The notes: generated from the sequence alone by a model not told the origin. Numbered from the stretch's first letter, positions 50,676 to 59,978 are shown. The stretch is DNA of 64,000 nt from CAYPAV01 sp964408805 (GCA_964408805.1 CAYPAV010000013.1:62001-126000), one strand, 5' to 3'. Numbers and translations are program-made.

Positions 50676-52121
50676 GTGGCGACCACGGTAATCCGCAAGG
50701 CCGATTGGGTCGTTGCCTGGAACAAGGCGAGCGAAAGCCACGTCTATCTGCGGGATGCCGATGTTGCCTTTGAGGGCGCTTCGATCGCCTTCGTCGGCGC
50801 GGACTACGCGGGCGAGGCCACGACCGAGATCGACGGCCGCCGCCGCATGGTGATGCCGGGCCTCGTCAACATCCATACCCACCCGACGAGCGAGCCGCTC
50901 CGCAAGGGGCTGACCGACGAGACTCGCAGCCCCGGTTTCTGGCACAGCTCGCTCTACGAGTTCCTGCCCGTGATCGTGAACGATCGCGACGGCGCGATGG
51001 CGGCGATGCGGGTCGCGATGGCGGAACTGCTGACCAGCGGGGTGACCACTGTCGCCGATCTTTCGGTCCCCTTCGATGGTTGGCTCGATGTTTTGGCCGA
51101 AAGCGGGATCCGCGCGGTCGCGGCCCCGATGTTCCGCGACGCCCGCTGGTTCACCAAGAACGGCCATGAGCTCGAATACGAATGGGACGAAGGTGCCGGG
51201 CGCGAAGCCTTCGAGGAGGCCCGGCGCCTCATCGAGCGTGCCGGGCAGCACCCCTCGGGGCGTCTCTCCGGCATGGTTTGTCCGGCGCAAGTCGATACCT
51301 GCGGGCCAGAATTGATCGAGGCGGCGCACGAACTGGCGCGGGCGCGCGATCTGCCGTTCCAGATCCACGCGGCCCAGAGCGTCACCGAATTTCAAGAGAT
51401 GATCCGCCGGCACGGCAAGACGCCGATCGAATGGCTGCGCGATGTCGGCGGCCTCGGGCCCCACGCGATCATCGGGCACGGCATCTTCCTCGACCATCAT
51501 CCGTGGCTGCACTGGTCGAGCCGGCACGATCTCGAAATCTTGGCGGAATCCGAGACCACGGTCGCCCATTGCCCGACGGTCTTCGTCCGCCGGGGCATCA
51601 CGCTCCGGACCTTCGGCGATTATCTTCGGGCCGGCGTCAATCTCGGCATCGGCACCGACACCTACCCGCATAACTTTCTGGAGGAGCTTCGGAGTGTCGG
51701 AAATTTTGCGCGCATCACGGCCGGCACGGTCGACGATCTGATGACCCGCGATGTCTTCAATGCGGCGACGCTGGGAGGTGCCAAGGCGCTCCGCCGCGAC
51801 GATATCGGCCGGCTGGCGCCGGGTTCGAAGGCGGATCTGGTATTGGTCGATCTCGACCATCCCTCGATGATGCCGGTTCGGGAACCAGTGCGCAGCCTGA
51901 TCTTCACCGCCGCCGATCGCGCCGTCCGAGATGTCTATGTCGATGGCGAATGCGTGGTCGCCGAAGGCCGTCCCCTGAACATCGATTGGCAGGCCGCATC
52001 CGAGGAATTGGAAGCCGCCCAGCAACGCGCGATGGCGAAGATCCCCACGCTCGATTGGGCCGGACGCGATGCCGACGGCCTTGTCCCCATGGTCTTCGAG
52101 ACCGCGGCCCAGATTGAATAG
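50676..52121 (+). CDS. Amidohydrolase, TRZ/ATZ-MTA/SAH deaminase-like
   Basis: 481 residues, cyclic amidohydrolase superfamily. His67 and His69 in NIHTHP are the metal pair. QIHAAQS near residue 230 provides the third histidine, HGIFLDHH near residue 268 a fourth, and GIGTDTYPHN near residue 325 the catalytic aspartate. The enzyme probably deaminates or dechlorinates a heterocycle. A GTG start 3 bp after the esterase stop couples the two. Substrate is not determinable; guanine, melamine-like and adenosine-type compounds are all handled by relatives. Confidence 0.87.
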   Translation: MATTVIRKADWVVAWNKASESHVYLRDADVAFEGASIAFVGADYAGEATTEIDGRRRMVMPGLVNIHTHPTSEPLRKGLTDETRSPGFWHSSLYEFLPVIVNDRDGAMAAMRVAMAELLTSGVTTVADLSVPFDGWLDVLAESGIRAVAAPMFRDARWFTKNGHELEYEWDEGAGREAFEEARRLIERAGQHPSGRLSGMVCPAQVDTCGPELIEAAHELARARDLPFQIHAAQSVTEFQEMIRRHGKTPIEWLRDVGGLGPHAIIGHGIFLDHHPWLHWSSRHDLEILAESETTVAHCPTVFVRRGITLRTFGDYLRAGVNLGIGTDTYPHNFLEELRSVGNFARITAGTVDDLMTRDVFNAATLGGAKALRRDDIGRLAPGSKADLVLVDLDHPSMMPVREPVRSLIFTAADRAVRDVYVDGECVVAEGRPLNIDWQAASEELEAAQQRAMAKIPTLDWAGRDADGLVPMVFETAAQIE

Positions 52122-52187
52122 GCCGTCTCGACTAACCCGGGATCGGTCTGCCATACTCCGCCGCTAAATTTTTGGGGGGAGAAGATC

Positions 52188-52850
52188 ATGGCGCGATACG
52201 ATACGGTGGACGTGAACGGCAGCGAGATGCGCATCTGCATCGCCGCACCCGAGGGGCCGGGGCCGCATCCGGGCATGGTGCTGATGTGTCACATCGGCGG
52301 GCTCGACGAATTTACCGAGGATCGGATCGATCGTCTGGCCGCCGCCGGCTTCGTCGCCGCGGCACCCGACAAGTTTCACTATCACGATTGGATCGAGGAT
52401 CGGAACCAGCGCCGCGCCACGCTCCGAGACAAGAAACTCCTCGACGACATCAACGCCGCGGTGGATCACATGGCGGCGGTCGAGAAGGTGGCGAGCGGGC
52501 GGATCGGCATCATGGGCCATTGCATGGGCGGGCGCACCGCGCTTTTGGGGGCCGGCGGCACCGACCGGTTTTGCGCCGCCGTCTTCTATTACGGCGGCCG
52601 GACCATGATCTCCTGGGGCGATGACGGCCCGACCCCGTTCGAACTCATCCCCAACATCAAGGGGCCGGTCATGGGATTCTACGGCAATCTCGACAAGGAG
52701 CCGGCACCCGCGGATGTGGACAAGATCGAGGCCGAGTTGAAGAAGCACGCCATTCCGACCGAATTCCACCGTTATGACGGGGCCGATCACGCCTTTCAGA
52801 ATTTCATGAATCCCGATCGCTATCACGAGGCCGCGGCGACCGATTCCTGA
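52188..52850 (+). CDS. Dienelactone hydrolase family protein
   Basis: 220 residues, cytoplasmic DLH. CHIGGLDEFTEDRIDRLAAAG near residue 30 is the N-terminal family block, Cys in GHCMGGRTALLG near residue 109 is the nucleophile and His in GADHAFQNF near residue 194 the catalytic histidine. GGGGGAGAAG lies upstream of the ATG. Unlike the 42496-43317 paralogue it has no Tat signal. DLHs open dienelactones in halo-aromatic degradation, though many relatives hydrolyse other lactones. It is part of a long plus-strand run of hydrolases and dehydrogenases. Confidence 0.88.
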   Translation: MARYDTVDVNGSEMRICIAAPEGPGPHPGMVLMCHIGGLDEFTEDRIDRLAAAGFVAAAPDKFHYHDWIEDRNQRRATLRDKKLLDDINAAVDHMAAVEKVASGRIGIMGHCMGGRTALLGAGGTDRFCAAVFYYGGRTMISWGDDGPTPFELIPNIKGPVMGFYGNLDKEPAPADVDKIEAELKKHAIPTEFHRYDGADHAFQNFMNPDRYHEAAATDS

Positions 52851-52922
52851 GACCGAACGCTGAAATTTCTGACGGAAACGCTCGGCTGACATCTGCCGAG
52901 GACTGGGACAGGGAGATATTGA

Positions 52923-53705
52923 ATGCTTGAAGGCAAAGGCGCGCTCGTCACCGGATCGACGAGCGGCATCGGACTGGCGATGGCGAAGGCCTTCGCGGCC
53001 GAGGGATGCAAGGTCACCGTGAACGGTCTCGGCGAAGCGGGGGCAATCGAAGCCGCGCGGGCGGAAGTGGCGGCCGCCGGCGGGGGCGAGGTCTATTTCT
53101 CTCCGGCCGATATGCGCCGGCCGGCGGAAATCCGCGACATGGTCGACCGGGCGACCCGCGACATGGGCACGGTCGACATCCTCTGCAACAATGCCGGCAT
53201 TCAGCACGTCGCCATGATCGAGGATTTCGAGGACGGGATCTGGGACGATATCCTGGCCATCAATCTCTCGGCACAGTTCCACGCGATCAAGGCGGTCCTG
53301 CCGCATATGCGGGAACGGAATTGGGGGCGCATCATTAACACCAGCTCGACCCACGGTCTGACTGCCTCGCCCGAAAAAGCCGGCTATGTGGCGGCCAAGC
53401 ACGGCGTCATTGGGCTGACCAAGGTGGTGGCGCTGGAGACGGCGGAAAGCGGGATCACCTGTAATGCGATCTGCCCGGGTTCGACGCGAACGCCTTTGGC
53501 CGAGTGGCAGATCGAGAAATTCGCCAAGGAGAATGGTCTCGACATGGAAGAGGCGGCACGCCAACGCCTGGCCGCGCGAACGCCCAGCCAGACCTACGTC
53601 CTGGTCGAGCAGCTGGCCGGCCTCGCGGTCTATCTCTGTAGCCCCTCGGCCGATCAGATGACGGGTGTGGCGCTGCCGATGGATGGCGGCTGGACGGCGA
53701 TGTAG
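52923..53705 (+). CDS. 3-hydroxybutyrate dehydrogenase (SDR)
   Basis: 260 residues. TGSTSGIGLAMAKAFA is the cofactor motif. NNAGIQHVAMIEDF near residue 90, with Gln-His after NNAGI, and the LAEWQIEKFAKENGL region near 190 are diagnostic of D-3-hydroxybutyrate dehydrogenases. Ser is in NTSSTHGLTAS and Tyr-Lys in GYVAAKHG. It interconverts 3-hydroxybutyrate and acetoacetate with NAD in PHB/ketone-body metabolism. The following gene starts 16 bp downstream. The motif match makes this more specific than for the other SDRs here. Confidence 0.88.
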   Translation: MLEGKGALVTGSTSGIGLAMAKAFAAEGCKVTVNGLGEAGAIEAARAEVAAAGGGEVYFSPADMRRPAEIRDMVDRATRDMGTVDILCNNAGIQHVAMIEDFEDGIWDDILAINLSAQFHAIKAVLPHMRERNWGRIINTSSTHGLTASPEKAGYVAAKHGVIGLTKVVALETAESGITCNAICPGSTRTPLAEWQIEKFAKENGLDMEEAARQRLAARTPSQTYVLVEQLAGLAVYLCSPSADQMTGVALPMDGGWTAM

Positions 53706-53721
53706 GGAGAGGAACAAGATT

Positions 53722-54522
53722 ATGACGCAGCAAGACGTCAACGGATTGACGATCAATTACGAGCTTCACGGGCCCGAAGACGCCCCGGTACTCGTGCTCG
53801 CCCATGGCCAGGGATTCAATCTGGAAGTCTGGCGGCCGCAGATCGCCGCCTTCCGGGACCGCTACCGCATCCTCGTCCACGACCTTCGCGGTCATGGCGG
53901 GACGGGCCTCGGCGCGGATGAGACGCCGAGCATCGAGGACATGGCGGCGGACTTAATAGGACTCCTTGATGCGCTCGGCATCGGCCGCGTCCATTATGCG
54001 GGAAAATCGCAAGGCGGGATGATCGGCTACGCGCTGGCGCTCGATCATCGGGATCGTCTGGAGAGTGTCACCTTCGTTGCGACCCAAGGCGTCCTGCCGG
54101 ACAGCTCGACGGGGCGCATTCGCGCCGCCATCGACAAGATGCGCGCCGCCGGCGACACCATGGAGGGTGGTGCCGATACCCTGCTCGCCCGCTATGTGAC
54201 CGAGGATTACAAGACGCGCGAGCCCGAGGGTTTCGCGGCTCTTCGCCGGATCGTCGCCGCCAATTCGGTCGAAGGATATGCTCGGTCGAGCGAGGCGATC
54301 CTGGCCATGAATTACGACGATCGCCTCGCCGAGATCGACGTTCCGACCATGGTTATCGCCGGCGAATGCGACCAGCCGACGCCGCCCCAGCGGATGGAAC
54401 TCTATCGCGACGGGATCAAGGGCGCTCGGATGGCGGTGGTCGAAGGGGCTGGTCATCTCCCCAATGTCGAACAGCCCGACGGCTTCAATCGCGCGCTCGC
54501 CGAATTTCTCGATGGGTTTTAG
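53722..54522 (+). CDS. Alpha/beta hydrolase, 3-oxoadipate enol-lactonase-like
   Basis: 266 residues. The nucleophile is Ser in YAGKSQGGMIGYAL near residue 94 (a PcaD-like GxSxGG), the oxyanion loop is LAHGQGFNLEVW near residue 27, and the catalytic histidine is in GAGHLPNVEQPDGF near the C-terminus. LRGHGGTG near residue 58 is typical of PcaD. PcaD hydrolyses beta-ketoadipate enol-lactone. The surrounding genes do not include other pca genes, so a related lactone or ester is equally possible. AGAGGAACAAG precedes the ATG at 53722. Confidence 0.8.
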   Translation: MTQQDVNGLTINYELHGPEDAPVLVLAHGQGFNLEVWRPQIAAFRDRYRILVHDLRGHGGTGLGADETPSIEDMAADLIGLLDALGIGRVHYAGKSQGGMIGYALALDHRDRLESVTFVATQGVLPDSSTGRIRAAIDKMRAAGDTMEGGADTLLARYVTEDYKTREPEGFAALRRIVAANSVEGYARSSEAILAMNYDDRLAEIDVPTMVIAGECDQPTPPQRMELYRDGIKGARMAVVEGAGHLPNVEQPDGFNRALAEFLDGF

Positions 54523-54552
54523 ACGCGGATTCAAACAAGGGGGATCAAGCCC

Positions 54553-54960
54553 ATGACCGCACCCTATAGGGGCGGCTGCCAGTGCGGCGCTGTCCGCTAC
54601 GAGATCACGGCCGAGCCGCTCCGCCTCGCCGCCTGCCATTGCACTGAATGCCAGAAGCAATCCGGCAGCGCTTTCGGGATGGGCCTCTGGGTGGCGAAGG
54701 ACAGCTTGGTCGTGACCGGCGAGTTGAAGAGCTTCATCCGCACCGCCGACAGCGGCAAGCCGAATACCGGCCTGTTCTGTCCCCAATGCGGCAATCGGAT
54801 CTACAACATTCCGGGCTACGCGGACGATGTCTTCGCGGTCAAGCCGGGCACCCTCGACGACACCAGCTGGCTTTCGCCGGATAAGATGATCTGGACGAAG
54901 AGCAAGCAGCCCTGGGTCCCGCTGCCGGAGGGCGTGCCCACTCACGAGACGCAGGGCTGA
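54553..54960 (+). CDS. GFA-family (glutathione-dependent formaldehyde-activating enzyme-like) zinc protein, copy 1
   Basis: 135 residues. Zinc cysteines are in GGCQCGAVRYE (residues about 8-18), ACHCTECQKQSG (about 33-44) and LFCPQCGNRIY (about 75). This is the full Mss4-like GFA fold. Despite the name, catalysis of S-hydroxymethylglutathione formation is doubtful for most members. The next gene, 16 bp downstream, encodes a close paralogue. Co-transcribed with the enol-lactonase-like hydrolase. Confidence 0.87.
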   Translation: MTAPYRGGCQCGAVRYEITAEPLRLAACHCTECQKQSGSAFGMGLWVAKDSLVVTGELKSFIRTADSGKPNTGLFCPQCGNRIYNIPGYADDVFAVKPGTLDDTSWLSPDKMIWTKSKQPWVPLPEGVPTHETQG

Positions 54961-54976
54961 AGGGGAAAACCGAGCC

Positions 54977-55390
54977 TTGCCGCCCTCCCTTATCGGCGGT
55001 TGCCAGTGTGGCGCCGTTCGCTACGAGATCACGGCGGAACCGATTCGTCTGGCCGCCTGCCATTGCAGCGAGTGCCAGAAGCAGTCGGGGAGCGCCTTCG
55101 GCATCTCTATGAAGATTCCGGCGGCGAGCTTGAAGGTTACCGGTGCCCTGAAGAGCTTCACCCGCACCGCCGACAGTGGCCATCCCAACACCGCCATGTT
55201 CTGCCCCGAATGCGGCAACCGAATCTACAACGTGCCGGGCTACGCCGAGGATGTGGTGAACGTCAAACCGGGTACCCTCGACGACACCGCCTGGCTCTCG
55301 CCCGACATGATCGTCTGGCACGAGCGCGCCCAGGGCTGGGTTCCGCTGCCGGACGGCATGCCGGTGTTCGACCGGCAACCGCCGGGGTAG
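54977..55390 (+). CDS. GFA-family zinc protein, copy 2
   Basis: 137 residues, closely similar to copy 1 along its whole length, with long shared blocks such as ITAEP, RLAACHC, ECQKQSGSAFG and CGNRIYN. The same three zinc motifs are kept: GGCQCGAVRYE, ACHCSECQKQSG and MFCPECGNRIY. The start is TTG, with AGGGGAAAA upstream. The copies differ most around residues 45-60 and at the C-terminus, so the duplication is not recent. Function as for copy 1 is unresolved. Confidence 0.87.
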   Translation: MPPSLIGGCQCGAVRYEITAEPIRLAACHCSECQKQSGSAFGISMKIPAASLKVTGALKSFTRTADSGHPNTAMFCPECGNRIYNVPGYAEDVVNVKPGTLDDTAWLSPDMIVWHERAQGWVPLPDGMPVFDRQPPG

Positions 55391-55451
55391 CGTCGCCGGA
55401 GGTTGCGGTATAGGTTCCGCTTTCCGATTCGGGGCTAATGGAGCTGCAGGC

Positions 55452-57053
55452 ATGAACAACGTCGATCTCATCGTGGGAACCCTATTGCGGGCGGGGGTCA
55501 CCCACGGGTTCGGTATCCCGAGTGGAAATGTCCTGCCCTTGATCGATGCGATGCGCCGGGGCGGCCTGCCCTTCGTCCTGACCGCGCACGAGGGATCTGC
55601 CGGTTTCGCGGCCGACGTAATGGGGCGAATGACCGGGCGGCCCGGCCTCGGCATCGCAACACTTGGCCCCGGAGCCACCAACCTCGCCACCGGTGTCGGC
55701 AATGCCTTTCTCGATCGTTCACCGATGATCGCCATTACCTGCAATCTCGACACCGACCAGCTCGGCCGGCGGCGGCAGATGTGGATCGACCACCGGGCCC
55801 TCTTCCAGCCGATCACCAAGGCGAGTTTCGACCTTCGCCCCGGCACGGTCGAGGAAACCGTGGCCGAGGCGGTCCGGATCGCAATGAGCGAGCCGATGGG
55901 TCCGGTTCATCTCGACCTGCCGGAAGACGTGGGCCTCGCCCCGGCCGTCGCCGGTACGGCCTCGCTGGATTTTACCGCCGGCGCGCTTGATCCCGCGGAC
56001 GACGGCGCCATCGAGGAAGCCGCCCGGCGGCTCGCGGGCGCGAAACGTCCGATCGCTGTCCTCGGCGCCTCGTCCATGCGCCTCGAGGATGACGACTTGC
56101 CGCGCCGCTTCGTCGAGCGCCATGGCATCCCCTTCGTCACCACGACCATGGCGAAAGGCTTGATCGACGAGGTCCACCCTTTGTCGCTCGGTTGCATCGA
56201 GCGCGCGCGCCGACAGGTGCAGCGGGACTTTCTGCGGGGAGCCGATCTGATCGTCGGCGTCGGCTACGACACCATTGAGGTCGAATACGAGGCCTGGATT
56301 GGCGAAACCCCGCTATTGCAGATCGATATCGAACCGGTCGACGTCGATGACGATGTCCGGCTGGCCGGCGAGGTAACGGGCGATCTCGCGAGTTCGCTCG
56401 AACGGCTTTCGGCTCTGTCCCCGATCGGCAACGATTGGACATCGGAAACGATCGCGGCGCACCGGACGGCATTCCAAGTGGCGCTTCGGCCCGACGTCTC
56501 CGGGTTCGCACCCCATCAGGCGATCGATGCGGTTCGCCGCGTCCTTCCGGCGGACGGCATCCTGACCTATGACGTGGGTGCGCACACGCACCAGATCGCC
56601 AGCCAGTGGAGCGCCCATGGACCGCGGACCTGCCATGCGACCAACGGCTGGTCGTCGATGGGATTCGGCCTGCCTTCGGCGATCGCGGCCAAACTGGCCC
56701 GGCCCGACCTGCCGGTCGTCTGTCTGCTCGGCGACGGCTGCTTTCAGATGACCTGCGGCGAGGTTGCGACGGCGCGACGGCTCGGCCTGTCAATGCCGAT
56801 CGTCGTCCTGGATGACGGCTGGCTTAGCCTCATTCAGGTAAAGCAGTCCCGCCGTCAATTCCCTCATTACGGCACCACGGTCCTGCCGGAAGTCGGCACC
56901 ACTCCTCCGCATTATTTCGGCGTGCCGGCGCTGGAGGCTCGTGACGCGGCGGCACTCGAGGCGGCGCTGACGACGGCGCTCGCCGCAGAGGGGCCGACGG
57001 TGATTGAAGCGAAGATCGACGCCGCCCATTACATGGACACGGTTTTCGATTAG
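55452..57053 (+). CDS. Thiamine-diphosphate-binding enzyme (acetolactate synthase/benzoylformate decarboxylase-like)
   Basis: 533 residues, POX/ALS three-domain fold. Glu in TAHEGSAGFAADVMGR near residue 48 is the catalytic glutamate. GIATLGPGATNLATGVGNAF near residue 72 is the family's signature. The TPP motif is LLGDGCFQMTCGEVATARR near residue 425. GDG is intact here, unlike the 34670-36298 enzyme. The downstream VVLDDGW replaces the usual NN. No small regulatory subunit is near, which argues against a biosynthetic acetolactate synthase. Last gene of the long plus-strand run. Confidence 0.86.
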   Translation: MNNVDLIVGTLLRAGVTHGFGIPSGNVLPLIDAMRRGGLPFVLTAHEGSAGFAADVMGRMTGRPGLGIATLGPGATNLATGVGNAFLDRSPMIAITCNLDTDQLGRRRQMWIDHRALFQPITKASFDLRPGTVEETVAEAVRIAMSEPMGPVHLDLPEDVGLAPAVAGTASLDFTAGALDPADDGAIEEAARRLAGAKRPIAVLGASSMRLEDDDLPRRFVERHGIPFVTTTMAKGLIDEVHPLSLGCIERARRQVQRDFLRGADLIVGVGYDTIEVEYEAWIGETPLLQIDIEPVDVDDDVRLAGEVTGDLASSLERLSALSPIGNDWTSETIAAHRTAFQVALRPDVSGFAPHQAIDAVRRVLPADGILTYDVGAHTHQIASQWSAHGPRTCHATNGWSSMGFGLPSAIAAKLARPDLPVVCLLGDGCFQMTCGEVATARRLGLSMPIVVLDDGWLSLIQVKQSRRQFPHYGTTVLPEVGTTPPHYFGVPALEARDAAALEAALTTALAAEGPTVIEAKIDAAHYMDTVFD

Positions 57054-57757
57054 TTTTGAATGCCGAAGAATTTGGTGACGGCCGCCATCACCTCCGAAAA
57101 GACGAGCGGCGCTTCGTGACCCATGCCCTCAACAATCAGCCATTCCCGATTCTCGGATGTCATCGTCTGCTGGCACAGCTCCTCCATCGAATCGTATTTC
57201 CCTTTTTTCCTTCTCAGATAGCGATCAATGGCATCGTCATCCGCGCCGATAATCGTCAAGAGCGGCACCTCGGGCGCGACATCGACCCCTAAATCCTGGC
57301 AGACGCCGCCGGTTGTCACGATGCCGTCCACTTCTTCGGTAAGCCTATTCGCGATAAATGCACCCTCGGAAAAGCCCCAAACGAACAGTTTCTTATCCGG
57401 ATGGGATTCCCTGATCTGCTCGATTGCATAGGACGTCTGTTTCACCCGAAATTCGAAGACGGCCACGATGCTTTCCAGGGTGCGGAATTCGTTGTCTGGA
57501 CACATATGTTCGGAACGAGGGTCGTCGTAACTATCGGGCGCCACGACCATGTAGCCGTTCTCGACCAGCAGGTTGCGCCAACCGTCCATCCAGCTCGAGG
57601 GGAAATTCAGTTGGCGACAACCGTGCAGGTGAACGACGATTCCCGTGGTGGGTTCTCCATAGGTTGCCGCCTTGTCGTATGCGAGATGGAAGGTGTCCGC
57701 ACGCGATGTCCCGGCCAAGACCAAGCTGACGGCAACGGCAAGAATTGCTCGTTTCAC
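57050..57757 (-). CDS. Secreted alpha/beta hydrolase (esterase/depolymerase-like)
   Basis: 235 residues. The N-terminus MKRAILAVAVSLVLAGTSRA is a signal peptide, preceded by AGAGGGA at a good distance from the GTG at 57757. VVHLHGCRQLNF near residue 40 forms the oxyanion region, FVWGFSEGAFIANRL near residue 115 holds the serine and EGMGHEAPLVF near residue 215 the histidine. The pattern resembles PHB-depolymerase/feruloyl-esterase LpqC-type proteins. The gene is visibly less GC-rich than its neighbours and overlaps the TPP gene by 4 bp at the 3' ends. Possibly horizontally acquired (inference). Confidence 0.78.
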   Translation of the reverse strand: MKRAILAVAVSLVLAGTSRADTFHLAYDKAATYGEPTTGIVVHLHGCRQLNFPSSWMDGWRNLLVENGYMVVAPDSYDDPRSEHMCPDNEFRTLESIVAVFEFRVKQTSYAIEQIRESHPDKKLFVWGFSEGAFIANRLTEEVDGIVTTGGVCQDLGVDVAPEVPLLTIIGADDDAIDRYLRRKKGKYDSMEELCQQTMTSENREWLIVEGMGHEAPLVFSEVMAAVTKFFGIQN

Positions 57758-57933
57758 CGGCTTTTCCCTCTGGCGCGCCAAAACCAGCGACAGCTAATGC
57801 ATACCATAGCACCGCCCAGAAAAAATCGTCTATCGAAAACCGCATTTCAGGCGATCTACGAACGCCCGGTATTTCTGCGTCGATGACTCTTCCATTGGAC
57901 ATCGATCACTAGGGCGCACCGCTGGTCACGCAC

Positions 57934-58479
57934 ATGAGAAAGGCGGATGATATCGAGGACGTCATCGAGAGCATCGAGAAACATACGGGCCAGCAGGTGG
58001 CGGGCTCCCTGACGCCCGCCCTGACGCACACGGAGCGCAGCATCGATCTCTTGGCGGAATACGGCTTCAAGTATGTCTGCGACATTTTCTGCGACAACCA
58101 GCCGATCCCGCTTAATGTCGAAAAAGGCCGTATGATTTCCGTTCCCTATTCGGTGGAGATGAACGACTTCACCCTCTTCACCGGTGCGCGCGTGACGCCG
58201 CGCCGGTTTCGAGATCTGCAGAAAGCGTTTTTCGATCAGTTGCTGGAGGAAGGCGCCGAGCAGGGCTCCGTCATGTGCATCCCGACACACCCTTTTCTCG
58301 TCGGGCAACCCTTCCGGATCGATGCCTTCGCCGAGGCGTTGGATTACATCACGAGTCACGACGAGGTCTGGGTGACCACCGGCCGCGAGATCGCGGAATA
58401 TTATTTGGACAATTATTACGACGCGGCCGTGGAAGCGATCGCGGCGCATAACGGCGCCCAGTCGAGGAAGGCGCCATGA
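57934..58479 (+). pseudogene. Polysaccharide deacetylase, C-terminal half only
   Basis: 181 codons that match the second half of PuuE/allantoinase-like polysaccharide deacetylases: HTGQQVAGSLTPALTHTERS, LLAEYGFKYVCDIFCDNQP, the IPTHPFLVGQPFRIDAF segment and the C-terminal WVTTGREIAEYYL. The N-terminal half with the metal-binding HxxxH residues is missing. A TAG at 57910-57912 closes the frame immediately upstream, and no in-frame N-terminal half exists to the left. The stop overlaps the ATG of the next fragment (58476-58479), which suggests the two were once intact tandem genes. Probably non-functional. Confidence 0.75.
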
Positions 58480-59042
58480 GCCTGCCCCCTAAAAGCCAGC
58501 CCCCCAAAAGCCTGCCCGACGACTATGTGCGATATCCAAGGCGGAAATACGGCATCGACAATGACCGTTACAAATGGTCGATCCTGCCCCGGCGCGACCC
58601 CGTCGTCTGGCCTGGCGGCGCCAAGATAGCGCTTTGGGTCGTTCCGGTGCTGGAATTTTTTCCGCTCGATTCGCCGGCCGAACCGTTTATTCCGCCGGGC
58701 GGATTGACGACCCCCTATCCCGATATTCGCGCCTATATCTTGCGCGATTACGGCAACCGGGTCGGCGTCTTCCGCGTCTTCAAGGCCTTGGACAGGCACG
58801 ACATCAAGGCGACGGTTGCCTTCAATGCCAAGGTTGCCGAGCGCTATCCGTTCCTGTTGGGCGAAGTGACACACAGAGGCTGGGAAGTGATGGCGCACGG
58901 CGTCGATATGAGCAAACCGCACCATGGGGAGTTGGACAAGGAGACCGAGCGCGGCCAAGTCAAGGAAGCCCACATCATGGGTCACGACGGCGTCTGGTCG
59001 GCGACCGGCTCGGAAATATTGGCGGCATTTAGAAATCAGTAA
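58476..59042 (+). pseudogene. Polysaccharide deacetylase, N-terminal half only
   Basis: 188 codons that match the first half of the same family: RYPRRKYGIDNDRYKWSILP, WPGGAKIALWVVPVLEFFPL, the NRVGVFRVFKALDRHDIKAT strand, and MAHGVDMSKPHH. The homology stops after about ETERGQVKEA; the last 25 codons look unrelated and end in TAA. The second half, like that present in the preceding fragment, is missing. The gene has a good coupled start. It is truncated at about 59020 by sequence of different composition. Whether a folded product results is doubtful. Confidence 0.75.
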
Positions 59043-59248
59043 CGTTGGAGACCGGTACCGGTTACCACAAACCTCCGTTACCCTCGGCGGTTCCTTGAAA
59101 TTCGAGACTTGGGAAATGGATGTCCGGAATCACGGGGAAAGCGGAAGAAGTTCCGGACGATGGAAACCTGCCGGTCCCGACCCGGTTCGGGCCTTCTTGA
59201 GTTCTATCGACGGGAAGGTCTTTGCCGAGAGAACATTTGGTACAACGC
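59043..59248. other. Breakpoint-adjacent non-coding sequence with 12-bp palindrome
   Basis: 206 bp between the deacetylase N-terminal fragment and the convergent PAS gene. The perfect palindrome ACCGGTACCGGT lies at 59051-59062, directly beyond the truncation point. Base composition is less GC-rich than in the flanks. No gene, IS terminal repeat pair or target duplication is evident. Confidence 0.4.
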
Positions 59249-59713
59249 TCAACGTCGACCCAAATGGAACAAAGTCATACCGAGGATCGTACCCACTTCT
59301 TTTCCAGTGTCGACCATCGGTAAAAACACTCGTTCCAAAGCTGCAAAATCCTTTTCGAAATTGAGGCGCGGTTTTCCTTTCCAATAACGGATGGTTCCTG
59401 AATTCGCGACCGCCTCCATGTCGGCGCATGTCTCCGTCTTCTCGAAGTGCGGGAAAACATCGTTGAGCCAACGTCCGGTGTGGTCTTTTCCATGAAACTC
59501 GACCACACGCGTCCCAATCAGGCGAAGCTGGAATTGGAGCGGATCTCGATGGATATCCACCAAATAGATGTGAGGTAGCAATTGAGGAATGGAGACGGGA
59601 TCAAATTGCTTGCGACGGGGAAGGCAGTCGTCAGACGAAAGCGAACGCCAATATTCAACAATCGCTTTGATCCTAGAATCCCATTCGCTTGTATCCGTCA
59701 AACACTGAAGCAT
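59249..59713 (-). CDS. PAS-domain protein (PAS_5-like)
   Basis: 154 residues. EYWRSLSSDDCLPRRKQFDP then IPQLLPHIYLVDIHRDPLQF and LRLIGTRVVEFHGKDHTGRW follow the order typical of the short PAS_5-type proteins of Rhodospirillales. No output domain is fused. The gene is less GC-rich than most of the window and has a weak ribosome site. It is a second member of the family, alongside 23751-24266, with only moderate similarity to it. The signal and partner are unknown. Confidence 0.75.
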   Translation of the reverse strand: MLQCLTDTSEWDSRIKAIVEYWRSLSSDDCLPRRKQFDPVSIPQLLPHIYLVDIHRDPLQFQLRLIGTRVVEFHGKDHTGRWLNDVFPHFEKTETCADMEAVANSGTIRYWKGKPRLNFEKDFAALERVFLPMVDTGKEVGTILGMTLFHLGRR

Positions 59714-59978
59714 CGGGATTCAGACCAGCATTAAAAACACTTTGGTTATGTATTTTGATTTTATATTACGTGGTGTTTTTAGTGTATCGTGAATCAAGAA
59801 TCCGTGATGGGCTTGAATGCCGAAATCGTCGGAAAAGCACAAAAGGCTTCCGCTACCGCACACCGACGGTTTCCGGTTGACTGCACAGTCGCAACCTTGC
59901 CGCCGGTCCGCAACAATCAGTCAAAGGGCATTTGACATAGGTTGACGCGCGGCGGAGGCCGTTCAGCGCAGCATTTCA
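59714..59978. other. AT-rich intergenic region
   Basis: 265 bp. The part at about 59730-59800 is the most AT-rich stretch in the window, with repeated TTTTGATTTTATATTA-like sequence, and lies upstream of the PAS gene on the minus strand, so a promoter there is likely. The remainder precedes the amidase stop and shows no gene. Confidence 0.4.

Noticed and set aside
49674..52154. 826-codon minus-strand frame opposite the esterase and amidohydrolase
   Set aside because: Shadow of two well-defined sense genes with catalytic motifs; the composition is atypical for a protein.
57901..59042. UGA recoding or frameshift as explanation of the split deacetylase
   Set aside because: The fragments are in C-then-N order and the frame before the first one is closed by TAG, so neither readthrough nor a simple frameshift restores a gene.
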